From assembly GCA_036936605.1 (NCBI GenBank), contig JAUPFV010000001.1, positions 346,281,081 through 346,345,080 on the forward strand: 64,000 nt of DNA, written 5' to 3'. The notes under the pieces are model-generated. The model was not told the origin of the DNA and made no database searches. It saw only the letters and a list, made by a program, of their open reading frames with translations. Position 1 is the first letter of the stretch; every line of letters starts with the position of its first letter. The position numbers and the translations under genes are program-made. The DNA is from Limnanthes douglasii subsp. nivea. Taxonomy: Eukaryota > Streptophyta > Magnoliopsida > Brassicales > Limnanthaceae. Of the stretch, positions 32,293-43,146 are shown piece by piece.

Positions 32293-35200
32293 TTAACCCG
32301 GATCGATGTACCCCACACCGAGACTTTCGAGCATTACAATAGCCAGCAGCTCGACCGGAGCATCGACAACCCTAAAAGCTTTACCACCCTTCTCCTTCCA
32401 AGCCCACTTCAAGATCCAGTCAGCAGCTGCGTTCTGGATACGAGAAACGTGACGGAGGGTCATGGAAGAATGAATCAATCTTCGACAAGCAGCGATCAAT
32501 GAGAAAGAAACATCAACACCTAAAGCCAGAGTGTCGATTAGGGTCTGACAGTCAGACTCTATGTCGACACTCAACCAACCATTTCTACGACAGTGAGAGA
32601 GAGCCTCCAACAGAGCCATACACTCCGCCTTGAAAGGCCCAACCTTGCCAAAACAGAAGCCATGCCCAAAGAGCAGATTGCCACGATCGTCTCTAACCAG
32701 AAAGCCTCCACTGGCTTCACCGGAAAAGCTGCATGCTCCATCAACGTTCACCTTGAGCCTGCCAGGAGGAGGAGTCACCCACTTCGGGTACCTTAAATTA
32801 TGTTTCCTTTTGTAAATCGAGAGACAACCCAATGTGAGACCGGCCTTATGAACACCTGACCAGTGAGTAGATTTTAAGAATCCATTAGCATCAATACCCT
32901 TAATGACCCTGTTAATGCTATTGATAGCACAATCAACCCTATCATATGAACCAGAGAACTTACTGGCATTCCTATTACGCCAAATTGTCCAACATATAAT
33001 TTCTGGGACAAGATGAGTAATATGGAATTTACCATTCGAGGACCAAAACCAGCTATAGAACACATGGCTAATAGTCATGAATCTACCTAATGAAACCCTG
33101 AAAAGAACCCCATAGTAGTTCCACAGAGACCAGGCAAAACTACAGCTGATGAAGAGATGATTCTTCTCTTCACAACTGTAGCAAAACTGACATTTTGAAA
33201 CATAAGTGAAGTGTCTTTTTGAAAGGATGCTATCAATTGGGATAAAAAATTTCAATAATTTCCAACATAAAAAAGAAAAGTTACTTGGGATAAAATGATT
33301 CCAAATTTTCTTAAAAATGTTCTGCTTTGCATATTTAAATCTGACTATATCCCAAGTAGAGTTAGTATTAAACTCTTTATTTTTCGAAATAGTCCATTCT
33401 ATCTTATCTTCCTGGCTCTGATCAATCTTAACACACTTAATGTGTGAGATACGATCTTGAGGCAGGAAGTTAAGCAAAGAGAAATCCCAATTGGAGTCCC
33501 TCCAGAAAGTATTGACCTTAGCAGGAAGCAGGCAAGTCCTGTTATCAGACTCAGGAGCAATGGGTGACATGCCATGCCAGGCATCTCTCCAAAAATCCAC
33601 CTCTCCTCTAGCCACATGCAAGTTAACATACCCATCAGCCTGAGTCCTAATAGTAGATAAACGCTTCCAAATTATAGAATCAGTAGATTTACAGTCAACA
33701 ATAGATGGATGACAGTTAGAACAGTAAGTGTGATGCATCAACTCAGACCATAGGGACTGGCCTTTCCTGAATAGGAACCATAACTTGAAAGAGAAGGAGG
33801 TTTGGATATCAGACAATAGCTTGATATTCAAGCCACCTTCATCAAAGGGCTTACAAAGATATCCCCAAGAGGTCCAATGAATAGCTCTGTCATTATAATT
33901 TGACCTCCAAAGAAATCTATTGAAACACAATTCTATCTTATTGAGAATAGACTTAGGAATGAGAGTGTTCTGCATCCAATAGTAAACACTGGGATGAAGA
34001 ACACTCTTAATGAGAGATAACCTCCCCCCAAAAGACAAAGACTTCATATCCCATATCTGAATTTTACTATAAATGGCAAATAATAAATTGACAAAATTTC
34101 TTCCCTTGTTGTTTGCAGAAATGTTGATTCCCAAGTACTTGAAATGGGCATGATCCAGCTTGAATCCATTGGCAGACTTCAACCTGGAGTTAATAGCAAA
34201 AGCCATCCTAGTTGAGGTAACAATCCTGGTTTTGTCCTTATTAATCATTTGTCCAGAAGCATTCTGATAATTATCAAGTAATTTGCACAGGTTATCAAGA
34301 GAAGAAGCTGCACTATTGGAGAAGATTACTATATCATCAACGAATGCAAGGCAAGGTAAAGTATATCCAGACTTAAGATAATACTTCATAGTAGGATTAG
34401 CAGCATAAAGACAGGACAGACCCCTTAGGAGAGCCTCCTCAGCAAGAATGAAAAGGCGTGGGGATAAAGGATCCCCTTGCCTTAAACCATTCTTTTGAGG
34501 GAAAAACCCTACACTACTACCATTAATTAGAATAGAAATCATAACATTAGAAATAAGGGAGTTAATTAAATCCAACAGACCATTAGATAAACCAAATTTC
34601 TCCATAACCTTTATGACAAAGGCATGAGACATTCTGTCAAATGCCTTTGTCATATCCAGCTGCATAATAATGTTCCCTTTAGATGGCCTTCTATTGATAT
34701 TGTGCAACATCTCCTTAATAGTAAGAATATTGTCATGAATAAGCATGTTCCTCACAAAAGGACCATGACAATTAGACACAACCTTAGGAAGAATATGAGC
34801 CAATCTAGTGTTGATGAGAGAAGACAACAGCCTGTTAAAGATGGTACAAAGGCTAATAGGCCTAAAGCTATTCCAAGAGATAGGGTTAGAGGACTTAGGG
34901 ATCAGACAGATCCCAGTTGCAAAGATCCCCTTAGGAATAGACATGCCCCTAAGATAAGCATTAATAGCCTGACAAAGATCATAGTTAATAATTCCCCAAC
35001 AAGTCTTAATAAAGTGACAATTGAATCCACCAGTGCCAGGGGCACTGTTATTTTTCATGGCAACCACAATAGCCCACATCTCCTCTTTAGAAACATTCTT
35101 CATAATACTATTATTATCACTAGTGCTAACAAGAGTAGGAATACAATTAAGAATAGAAGCATTAATATTATCATCCTCACAGGAATAGACATCACCAGAA

Positions 35201-35366
35201 AGAATGTCCTTAAAATAATTTTCAGCAGATGAAGCAATGTCAGATTCATTAGTCAACCATATACCATTATCTTTTATCCCCAAAATAGAATTCATTTTCT
35301 TTTTGTGAGAAACATAGGAGTGATAACACTTCTGCTCAACCAAGAATTATAACACTTCTGCCTCCA
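32293..35366 (-). pseudogene. LINE ORF2, reverse transcriptase-RNase H part
   Basis: About 1016 codons are open from 35343. RT: FRPISLCTIFNRLLSSLINT, then MQLDMTKAFDRMSH, LRQGDPLSPRLF and the catalytic LAFVDDIVIF (Asp-Asp about residues 336-337). A zf-RVT zinc-binding domain follows (CWKLL, CQFCYSC, HLFISCSFAWSLW). The C-terminal RNase H has NVDGACSFSGEASGG, KAECMALLEAL, ESDCQTL and AADWILKWA. The part joins the endonuclease poorly. A TAA and a frame change lie at 35340-35370, and the segment GCAGAAGTGTTAT occurs there twice, which suggests a small duplication/deletion. This enzyme would copy the LINE RNA at the nicked target. Confidence 0.9.
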
Positions 35367-36371
35367 TTAGCTTTCCTCATTCCTTAGGGCCTCAATAAGC
35401 AAACTATTAGCCTTATTTAAGTTAGCCTTAGAATCACTGTTGTTGACAACCTGGTGAATGTTCTCCATATTTGCCACAGTCTCCATAGCCTGCTTCACTT
35501 TACTAAAAATGTTACCAAATTTATTAATATTCCAACCCTTAAGAAATTTTTTCAGCCTCCTAAGCTTATTCCAAAAAACAGTATTACTGTCGCCCTTACA
35601 ACCAATGTTCGAATTAAGAGTAACATCGGAGATAAAATCAGGATGGTTAGTCCACGCGTTAATAAATTTAATGAAACCTTTCTTATGAGCAGTAGAACAA
35701 GTAGGATTTGACAAAATAATCAAAAGAGGGGCATGGTCAGAGCAGGTTCTGACCATGTGTAAGACCTGAATATGAAAGGAAATAGCAGCCTTATCATTAA
35801 CTAACAATCTATCTAATCTTTTCCATGCTCTGTTATTGCTCCATGTAAACCTCGAACCAACAAAGCCAGGGTCAACAAGATTGGAAAGTCTGATGAAATC
35901 GTTGAAATCATCAGCACTAGAAACATCAAAGGAAGAACAATTGAGTTGATTATCAGAGGATGAAATGGCATTGAAGTCACCAGCCAGCAACCAAGGCTTG
36001 TCATTCTGAGGTATGTAAGCTAACTTACTCCATAATTCCTTGCGCTGAATACATCTATTCTTAGCATAAACAGATGTTAAGAAACCAGAAAAATTAGAAG
36101 TAATGATCTCCAAGTGGAGAAACTGATCATGATCAAACAAAACATTTATACTTATGTCATTATTCCAGAACAACCATACTTTATTAGAACAGTTAGAAAT
36201 CCAACAAGTAAAACCTATTTTCTGAGCAATTCTCTCAATTTTATCAATTCTAGCCAAAGGCTCTTGGATTGTAATAAGATTAACCTTATGCTGATTAATG
36301 ATAAACTTTAGCCTAGACAAAGTAGAGCTATTATTAAGGCCACGAGCATTCCAACTAAGAAACTTAATCAT
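35367..36371 (-). pseudogene. LINE ORF2, apurinic-type endonuclease part
   Basis: 334 codons from ATG at 36371. Motifs of the exonuclease-endonuclease-phosphatase fold are present: LSWNARGLN near the N-terminus, TIQEP, LLAGDFNAI, RFTWSNN and CSDHAPLL. The key Asn, Glu, Asp and His are kept. It nicks target DNA to prime reverse transcription. The frame ends in TAA after NEES, just before the RT part. Its ATG overlaps the ORF1 stop as ATGA. Confidence 0.9.
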
Positions 36372-37681
36372 TCAGATAAAGAGTAAGAATTACTTTTATC
36401 TCTTTTATGAAGAGATTTTATATTTAACCTTTTATTCCTACTTTTACTTGCAGATTTCAACTTATTACGAATGATGGAAGTGAAGTCATCTTCAGAGGAA
36501 CTAGGAGAAGCCACCTCAGGGGAAGGATTGCAACTGCCAATGTTACTTTGCTTGGGAGAGCAAAGCCCAGGAGCATCAACAGTCTGAGCCTGATCAAGAC
36601 CCTGAAGAGCACCAATCAACTCCATATCCTGCTTCAATGATTCTCCAGAGTTACCAGGACCATTAGCAGATTCTCCAGGGATACTAGGTGCCTCAACAGG
36701 AATGTATTTAGTAGCAATCATAGACTTAAGACGTCTTGTATAAACCTTCATAAAAGGAAGAGTATCATTAGTATTTTGATTACTTGTGTCCTTAACAGCA
36801 GGCTGACTCTCAGCAATATCCACATTGTTATTGTCAACAGCATTATTAATAATATCCACATTGTTATTATCCACATTGTGTCCTTCTTTGCTCTTAAATT
36901 TCTTGCATTTCCCAGAATCATGTCCCAAGTGATGACATGTTTGACAATAAAAAGGTGCGTTCTTGTAACTCACTCCAAATCAGCAACCATCATGGTCACC
37001 AAACCCCACCCAAAGTTTTCTCTTCAAAAACCTGGAAACATCAATCTCCACTAATGCATAACAAGCGTTAGTCTTAGCCCTATTAGTATTAGGAATCACA
37101 ACTTGATGAACTGAGCCTAAAGAAGCAACCAGTTCATGTATAATAGACCTATTATACATAAACTCATGCAACATCTCGAACCTGACCCATAGCAATGCCA
37201 CCGGAGATTCGTAGTATCGACTGTTTCGCGGACACCATTTGATTATCCTCATTACCTTGCCATCCACACTCCAAAAGGTTTTTGTCCACAACATTTCGAC
37301 GTCTTCCAACAGGGCAAACTCAACAAGAATCTGCCTAGAGTCAAGAGTAACATACGTAAAAGTGTCCTTGAACTTGAACCCATCAAGAAATGCCTGAAAG
37401 ACAGCCCTCTTGGGAATACCAAGACTGAACTTAACTACAAGAGTATGCCTAGATTGAGCCACCAAAGAGGCTTTAACATGCTGAGAAAACCGAACGATAT
37501 TATGATCATCAAAGTGAGTAACCTCAAACGGGTGAAATTCAGAACAATCTGCCATGTTCTTTAAAACGTCAGAGAATAATCTTTTATTCTCTGCACACCC
37601 ATCGCTAGCACCTTGATTCGTTGATTCCAAATCCTTCGCACCATTCAAAGGTGGGAAGTCACTGTTATTTAAGGCTGCCAT
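36368..37681 (-). pseudogene. LINE ORF1, DUF4283 and CCHC knuckle protein with one stop
   Basis: One frame of about 437 codons from ATG at 37681, broken only by TGA at 36982-36980. The first part is a plant DUF4283-type region (VVKFSLGIPKRAVFQAFLDGF, YESPVALLWVRFEMLHEF). The second has a CCHC knuckle (CQTCHHLGHDSGKC, about 36940) and a basic Lys/Arg/Ser-rich end. Related proteins usually have Trp or another residue at the stop, so one base change explains it. This RNA-binding protein packages LINE RNA. The stop codon TGA overlaps the ORF2 ATG. Confidence 0.88.
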
Positions 37682-37978
37682 GAAACCACAGCAACCAACA
37701 GACCAAGAGGAAGACTTTTCAAGGGAAAATAAACATCCAATAGGCCAATAGGCCCTTCACCGGAGCAAACCACAACCAGGAATACGAAAAACAAAAGGGA
37801 AGATTGCCCAAAAGAACTCAGACGAAAACTCAAAAGAGAGGAGGGAGGATTTGAGATGAAAGAAGAAGAGAGGAGAAGAAGAGAAGTTTCTTGGAGATCA
37901 AGAAAGCCCAATCATTTCTTGGAGAAAAAATTTCTCATCCCCTTCTATCCATATATTTTATCAATAAAATGTCGTTCC

Positions 37979-37991
37979 AACATAAATCTCT
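37979..37991 (+). repeat. 13-bp target site duplication, LINE 5' side
   Basis: AACATAAATCTCT, identical to 31888-31900. Confidence 0.93.
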
Positions 37992-39031
37992 TTGTAGTCT
38001 TTCAATTTTTCTCCTGGTGCATGCTTGTGCTGAATCATAGTATCACCATTTTTTCTCATCTCTTTGCTTCCCACAAACTTCCTTTGAAAAGCATAATAGA
38101 AATCTCTAAAATTTGATATGGACCCCCTCAGAATCCTATTGTACCACTTAAGAGTTGTTCTCTTAAAAGTCTGTGAAAATCTACGACACACAAGCCTATC
38201 GTCATCTTCAAAATTCATCATATAATTCTTGAATTTTTCGATGTGATCATCGGGATCCTGCATCCCATCGAACTTCTCCATCTTTGAAATGTCGAAACGC
38301 TTCGGAAGCACCATGGACCAAATTTCATCTGTCAGGAGAATTTCTCCAATCAACACCTTGAACGAACTGATCATCAGTTTCCATTGTGACATATAGGTTC
38401 TTATCAGTTTCAGCATAACGATTCGAAAGATTTCCTTCATGCCAATTTGAACGAGGAGCATTCTTAGATTTGTTTCACTTTTTATACTTCCTCTAATAAT
38501 CTCTATCAGATTTGCCTTTTGAAGAACCTCTGCGCCTCTTAAAACCCGAGGCTGAGCTTTCGACCTCCTCATCACTAGAAGTCACTAGTTTATGTTTATT
38601 CTTTCTCTCCTTTCGAGACGAATATCACTCTTTAGGAACCACAAAACGTGTTTTTTGTGTTCGAATTTAGCGCGCCAATCATTGAAAGATCGATCTGACT
38701 GACCTTCCACCTAGGTTTTTTCTACTTTCTGTCTAACCTCGGATCTGAGCCTTGCTGAGAGTATCTCTTGCTCCCTCCGTTCATTTTTCTCATTCAAAGT
38801 GTTAATTTTATCTAAAAGCTGATTTATTCGCACCTCGATATTAGATTGAGCTTGGATCAAAGATGATCCATCGGTTCTTTTTCCATCAATTCTATTTCCG
38901 TCAGTTCTATTTCCGTCAATTATATTTCCATTAGTTGTATTTCCATCAATTCTATTTCCATCAGTTCTATTTCCATCAGTTTTCTCAACATTTATCGCTG
39001 ACTGGAGCATAGGATTGTTTTCAGGATTCAT
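37992..39031 (-). pseudogene. Gag 5' part of element C
   Basis: ATG at 39031 (MNPENNPMLQS) opens the C gag. An Asp-Gly-Asn repeat follows (see 38881-38985), then a charged segment and the gag domain (DISKMEKFDGMQDPDDHIEKF, KFVGSKEMRKNGD). It runs up to the LINE insertion. A 2-base loss just before the insertion (DYKEIY where relatives have DYTKRF) shifts the frame. There are stops near 38450 and 38640. It continues at 31900. Confidence 0.82.
38881..38985 (-). repeat. 15-bp coding repeat, seven units, in C gag
   Basis: Seven consecutive 15-bp units (TTCCATCAGTTCTAT type on the plus strand) encode five-residue repeats of the form DGNRT/DGNRI. Elements B and C' have only one or two such units at the same place, so the array expanded in C. 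Confidence 0.85.
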
Positions 39032-39103
39032 TATATGAGTTTTAATCAGAGAATACAACTAGATTGTATTAATATTTTGAACAAAATAAGAGCATTGATT
39101 TTA

Positions 39104-39123
39104 CGTCCCCAGTGGAGTCGCCA
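39104..39123 (-). other. Primer binding site of element C
   Basis: The minus strand reads TGGCGACTCCACTGGGGACG, three bases after the LTR end ACTCATCA. It matches the site of element B. Confidence 0.75.
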
Positions 39124-39126
39124 ATT

Positions 39127-39490
39127 TGATGAGTTATTGTTTTGCCTTAGTTAATTGTCAAGAGTGTGTTCTAGAGAGAGAAAGAGCTAGAGATTTTTTA
39201 CAGACAGAAAACGCAAGTACAAATGAGTTTCAAAGTAAAAAGTGTTCAACCATTTTATTAGACTAGTCTGGGCCTTTATATAGATGAGGCAAGACTTAGT
39301 CTCAAACTGAAATCTGTTACAAAAACTGGACTAATTGTTGTTTAGTCCTTACTACTTACACATATTTACAAATATCCTCTAAAACTTACATCAGTCATGA
39401 ATTAAGGACAAAACTTACATAATTTACAATTAAATCCTTAAATTTACATTATTTACAATTTAGTCCTTAAAATTCTATTTACAATGTTTA
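39127..39490 (-). repeat. 5' LTR of element C
   Basis: On the minus strand it ends in AATAACTCATCA at 39127. It carries a TATA box (CTATATAAAGG) and the TTTCTCTCTCTAGAA tract. The upstream boundary is estimated from where unit 2 sequence resumes, and no clear TG start is seen, so the LTR may be incomplete. It resembles 9487-9745. Confidence 0.65.
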
Positions 39491-40250
39491 TTGACCAATG
39501 TTTTGTACAAAACGAATCGATCAAATTTAATATTTTATTTCTTCTACTTAAAATACTGATTAAATACGTTTTATAACCATGCACGAACTTTTAATCATGC
39601 GATAGTTTGATTTAAAAAAAATATTATAAGCACCAAATACTTAATATTGAACCCAAATCACGTCATCATTTGCAACATGGTAAATTTTTAGATCTTTTTA
39701 TAGACGCACCAAATCCAAAAATAAATACGGGTTATAAATTATTAGTTCAAATACTACTAAAATTCTTTTTGATGTAAAAAAAAGGAGAAACGTGCTTATG
39801 TGTAATTGTATGTACTTATTTGGTACATTTGAGATACTTTGATCGAAACCCTTTTATTCTCTTTTATGAAATTTTATTGGACAAATTTTCTTTAAAAATT
39901 GTTACAAAAAATGCATTTTAAGGATATTAAATCTTTCCATATTTTTATTCAAGTAACATGTGAGCATCCTCCACATAGAGGTATCTCAACCTTGGTAAAA
40001 ACTCATTCGCACATTGGGTTATTCATTCAGGTTAGTTATAATTAAATCTGAAGCATCATGTTATTAGAAGATCGTGTACCATAAATTTTATAAATCAATG
40101 TTTTGTAAAAAAAACGAATCAAATTTAATATATTATTTTTTTTATTTAAAATGCTGACTAAATACGTTTTATAACCCCATGCAGGAACTCTTGATCATGT
40201 GATAGTTTGATTTAAAAAATACCACGTAGGTAGACGAACTCGTTGGGTGT
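39491..40250 (+). repeat. Unit 2 sequence with a direct repeat and duplication block
   Basis: 39491-39620 is repeated with small changes at about 40092-40222 (CAATGTTTTGTA, then CTAAATACGTTTTATAACC and GATAGTTTGATTTAAAAAA). Between the copies, 39652-40014 is the duplicate of 7876-8258. Element D inserted just after the second copy. Confidence 0.75.
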
Positions 40251-40506
40251 TGATAAGGAAAGGTATTCTTTAGGGACTAAAATGACAAATTCTGTAATTA
40301 TAGGATTAAATTAAGCTTTAGGAGAAACCTAGGGGTTAAATTGTAAATATGACAATATGTAACCGTTTCTCTAACTAACTCACCTTGCCTATTTAAAGAG
40401 GCTGAAGGAGTTATTTTGACCTATGAAATATTCAGAGGTACTTTTCACTATTTGAAATTCTCACTGTGGATTCTCTGTTCTTAATTCACTCATTACAACT
40501 TAATTT
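40251..40506 (+). repeat. 5' LTR of element D
   Basis: 256 bp, starting TGATAAGGAAAGG and ending CTTAATTT. A TATA-like CTATTTAAAGAGG lies near 40389. It is identical to 50392-50647. It is short for a 10-kb element and does not end in CA. Confidence 0.93.
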
Positions 40507-40516
40507 CTCACCAAAT

Positions 40517-40534
40517 TGGCGCTAGAAAGAGGGG
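40517..40534 (+). other. Primer binding site of element D
   Basis: TGGCGCTAGAAAGAGGGG, ten bases after the LTR. It opens TGG, as expected for pairing with a tRNA CCA end, but differs from the B/C site, so another tRNA may be used. Confidence 0.6.
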
Positions 40535-40718
40535 ACGAGGATACCTTGATCAACAGATCAAAAATCAACGTTCGAGTTCTCGTTTTTAAGTTTTTCGTTC
40601 GAATTTTCATATTTCGTTTGATTTTTCGCTGTTTGAAGATGAATCCAGAGGAAGGTGACAATCCGTCTGTTCGCAAGGCGATAGAGACGCTGAAATCCGA
40701 TTTGACTTTGAAGGAAAA

Positions 40719-43037
40719 ATGAATGAAATGATTAGGAAGGTGGCTGAGCTTGACGAATTGGTAAAAAAGAAAGGAGATAATAATGGTGCTAGGCTTAGGT
40801 CTAAGATAGCAGGAGGCGATTGTAATGATCAGTCTGATCAGTCGATGGATGAGGGTGATGATCACTATGAGCTGCGTAAGGCACGATCTGAGCAAAAAAA
40901 GGAGTATAGCAGGATAAAGAAGAGGAAGGAAAAGTTACAAAGGCGACTGTATGAAAACTCTAGTGATGAGGAGGATTTTGAAGATTCTGAATCTGATGAA
41001 ACACCGAGGTACGAACGTTCTCGAGGCCGTTCAAGAGGAACAGAGCGTGAGGTTCGGCCAGCTAAGTCGTTTAAGGAGGGAAGGAAGAAGAAAGAAAGGC
41101 GAGTTTACTCACCTCGGAAATACTCGCCTCGGAGGTGTTCGCCTCGGAAATATGAAGGTGAGTCCAGCTTGTATGCAACTGTGGGGATGAGAAATGAGGA
41201 CCAGTATGTCCAGGGGGTTGATTGGAGGGACTCGCCACTGGTCAGGGAGATCAGATCTGTACCGCTACCGAGGCGGTTTGATATTTCCAAAGTTGAAAAG
41301 TTCGATGGGACTCAAGATCCCGATGACCACATAGAACAATTTAAAAACTACATGACTAATTTTGAAGATGATGATAGATTGGTGTGTAGAGCTTTTTCCC
41401 AAACGTTTAAGGGAACTGCGCTAAAATGGTTCAATAAGATTCCTAAGGAATCGATTGCAAATTTTAATAGTTTCTACACTGCTTTTCGCAGACAATTTGT
41501 GGGAAGCAAGGAGATGAGAGCTAATGGGGACACGATAATACAGTGCAAGCAGGCTGTGGGAGAGAAGTTGAAGGATTATACCAAGAGGTTTGTGTCAACA
41601 AAGGCTGAGCTGGATGACTGTGAGGAAAGTGTAGCTATGGCAGCGTTCAGGCAGGGGCTGTTGCCTGGGGATTTAGCCGATGAGACTACGAGGCGCAGAG
41701 CGTTAACGTTTGGAGCTCTTATGGCTCAGGTAGAGGACCAGATTAAGGTCGAAGAATCAACAAGGGTTCGAGGAGGCGCTAGTATTGTTCAAAAGGGGAG
41801 TGGACAATCTAATGTCTCAAACAACAATCCCTCGCGTCCGAAGAACAACCCAAATGTTTCTAACCGAGGAACCTCGAACTCGTATCAAGGGGGATATAAT
41901 CAGGATAATTCTAATAACCAACAGCAGTATAGGTCCAGGTCGAATGTGTGGGTGAGGCCGGATTATTATGCAGATTTAACTGAGAGTGTGGCTTCAATAT
42001 ATGAAAAAACAAGAGGAACAATCAATTTTAGAAAACCACCAGCTATCAACAGGCCCAGGGAGGAGCGCAATAATAAATTTTGTAGGTATCATGAGGACAT
42101 CGGCCATGATACAAATGATTGCATTGCTCTGAAGAAGGAGATGCAAGTTCTGATCGAAAATGGAAAGCTGTTGGAGTATGTCAGGAAGAATGCCAAGACA
42201 ACAGCTCCTAAAGGAGGTAATCCCAATTCCAAGCAGGAAACTGCGTTAATGATTTTAGATGTTGCAGGTGAGGCAGATGGTTTCGATGTAGCCTCGGAAT
42301 ATGTCGAACCAGACCCCAGCCGACTTTTGTTAATGTCGATAGATGAGCCGATGCGTCAGGGACGTGTTCGAGATCTGTGTGTCTTTTTTGAATCATTAAC
42401 CATATTTGGAGGGGATTCGATGACCAACAACACCAATAATTCGAGGAAGAGGCATATAGTAAACTTAACACGACAAATTGAGGGAGGTGCATCGGCACAA
42501 CTAGGCAGCAGAAAGGATGTGCCTTTTATAATATTCGACGGAGATGATTTGAGGGGCATCACGGGACCACATGAGGATGCAGTGGTCATTGGAGCAGAAG
42601 TATGCGGGGTGGAGATTCGACGAGTGTTGATCGATACAGGAAGCTCTGCTAATGTGCTTTTTAAGTCAACGTATGATAGGTTAACTGCACCACCTCGAAT
42701 AGAAAAATCAGAGAGGACTATCATTGGGTTTACTGGCGCATCAGCAATTGTGATAGGTGAATTCGAAGGTGAAATTTCCTTGGGGAAAGGGCCTTTCAAG
42801 AAGAAAGTGCATGTACTTTTTGTAGTGGTGGATTGTCCATCAAGTTACAACGCTATTCTTGGGAGATCATGGTTGGCCAAAATGTACGCTGTAGTTTCCA
42901 CAGTTCATCAGTGTCTGAAGTATGTGGTCGAGGACAGAGTTGGTGTAGTCCGAAGTGACCAAAAGGTGGCAAGAGAATGTTATGCTGCTGCATTTAGGTT
43001 ACGTGGTAAAAGTTCTGATGATCTCATGGAGAGTTAG
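40719..43037 (+). CDS. Gag-protease of element D
   Basis: 772 codons. The gag domain is at about residues 186-350 (DISKVEKFDGTQDPDDHIEQF, RRQFVGSKEMRANGD, FGALMAQVEDQI). A CX2HX4HX4C-type knuckle (CRYHEDIGHDTNDC) is near 455, and the aspartic protease (VLIDTGSSANVLF) near 635. Gag would form the particle, and the protease would cut the polyprotein. An earlier ATG at 40639 (MNPEEGDNPS) matches the starts in B and C but ends after 27 codons at TGA 40720, which overlaps the ATG at 40719. One missing A in an A-run would explain this. The ORF ends in TAG followed by CAGTTT, as in element B, possibly a leaky stop to pol. Confidence 0.92.
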   Translation: MNEMIRKVAELDELVKKKGDNNGARLRSKIAGGDCNDQSDQSMDEGDDHYELRKARSEQKKEYSRIKKRKEKLQRRLYENSSDEEDFEDSESDETPRYERSRGRSRGTEREVRPAKSFKEGRKKKERRVYSPRKYSPRRCSPRKYEGESSLYATVGMRNEDQYVQGVDWRDSPLVREIRSVPLPRRFDISKVEKFDGTQDPDDHIEQFKNYMTNFEDDDRLVCRAFSQTFKGTALKWFNKIPKESIANFNSFYTAFRRQFVGSKEMRANGDTIIQCKQAVGEKLKDYTKRFVSTKAELDDCEESVAMAAFRQGLLPGDLADETTRRRALTFGALMAQVEDQIKVEESTRVRGGASIVQKGSGQSNVSNNNPSRPKNNPNVSNRGTSNSYQGGYNQDNSNNQQQYRSRSNVWVRPDYYADLTESVASIYEKTRGTINFRKPPAINRPREERNNKFCRYHEDIGHDTNDCIALKKEMQVLIENGKLLEYVRKNAKTTAPKGGNPNSKQETALMILDVAGEADGFDVASEYVEPDPSRLLLMSIDEPMRQGRVRDLCVFFESLTIFGGDSMTNNTNNSRKRHIVNLTRQIEGGASAQLGSRKDVPFIIFDGDDLRGITGPHEDAVVIGAEVCGVEIRRVLIDTGSSANVLFKSTYDRLTAPPRIEKSERTIIGFTGASAIVIGEFEGEISLGKGPFKKKVHVLFVVVDCPSSYNAILGRSWLAKMYAVVSTVHQCLKYVVEDRVGVVRSDQKVARECYAAAFRLRGKSSDDLMES

Positions 43038-43146
43038 CAGTTTGGGGGGTTGTCTTGTGGTGAAAAGGACGAGGGAATTGATGATCCGAGGTCAACCCCG
43101 AGTTCTGTAGTGGTCAATGAAGAAATAGAGGAATTTATTTTTAATA

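Larger units (their letters stand above)
31901..37978 (-). mobile_element. Nearly full-length plant L1-type LINE inserted in element C gag
   Basis: A 6.08-kb non-LTR retrotransposon on the minus strand. It has a 5' UTR (37978-37682), ORF1, ORF2 and a 3' UTR (32292-31901) ending in an A-rich AAAAAAAGAAGAAG tail. Identical 13-bp target duplications flank it, typical of target-primed reverse transcription. It interrupts the gag of element C, so it is younger than C. The intact flanks and few coding lesions suggest a fairly recent arrival; it is not active as it stands. Confidence 0.93.

Noticed and set aside
34624..35232. Plus-strand open frame of 202 codons
   Set aside because: It is antisense to the LINE RT ORF, with no recognisable domain; a shadow of the real frame.
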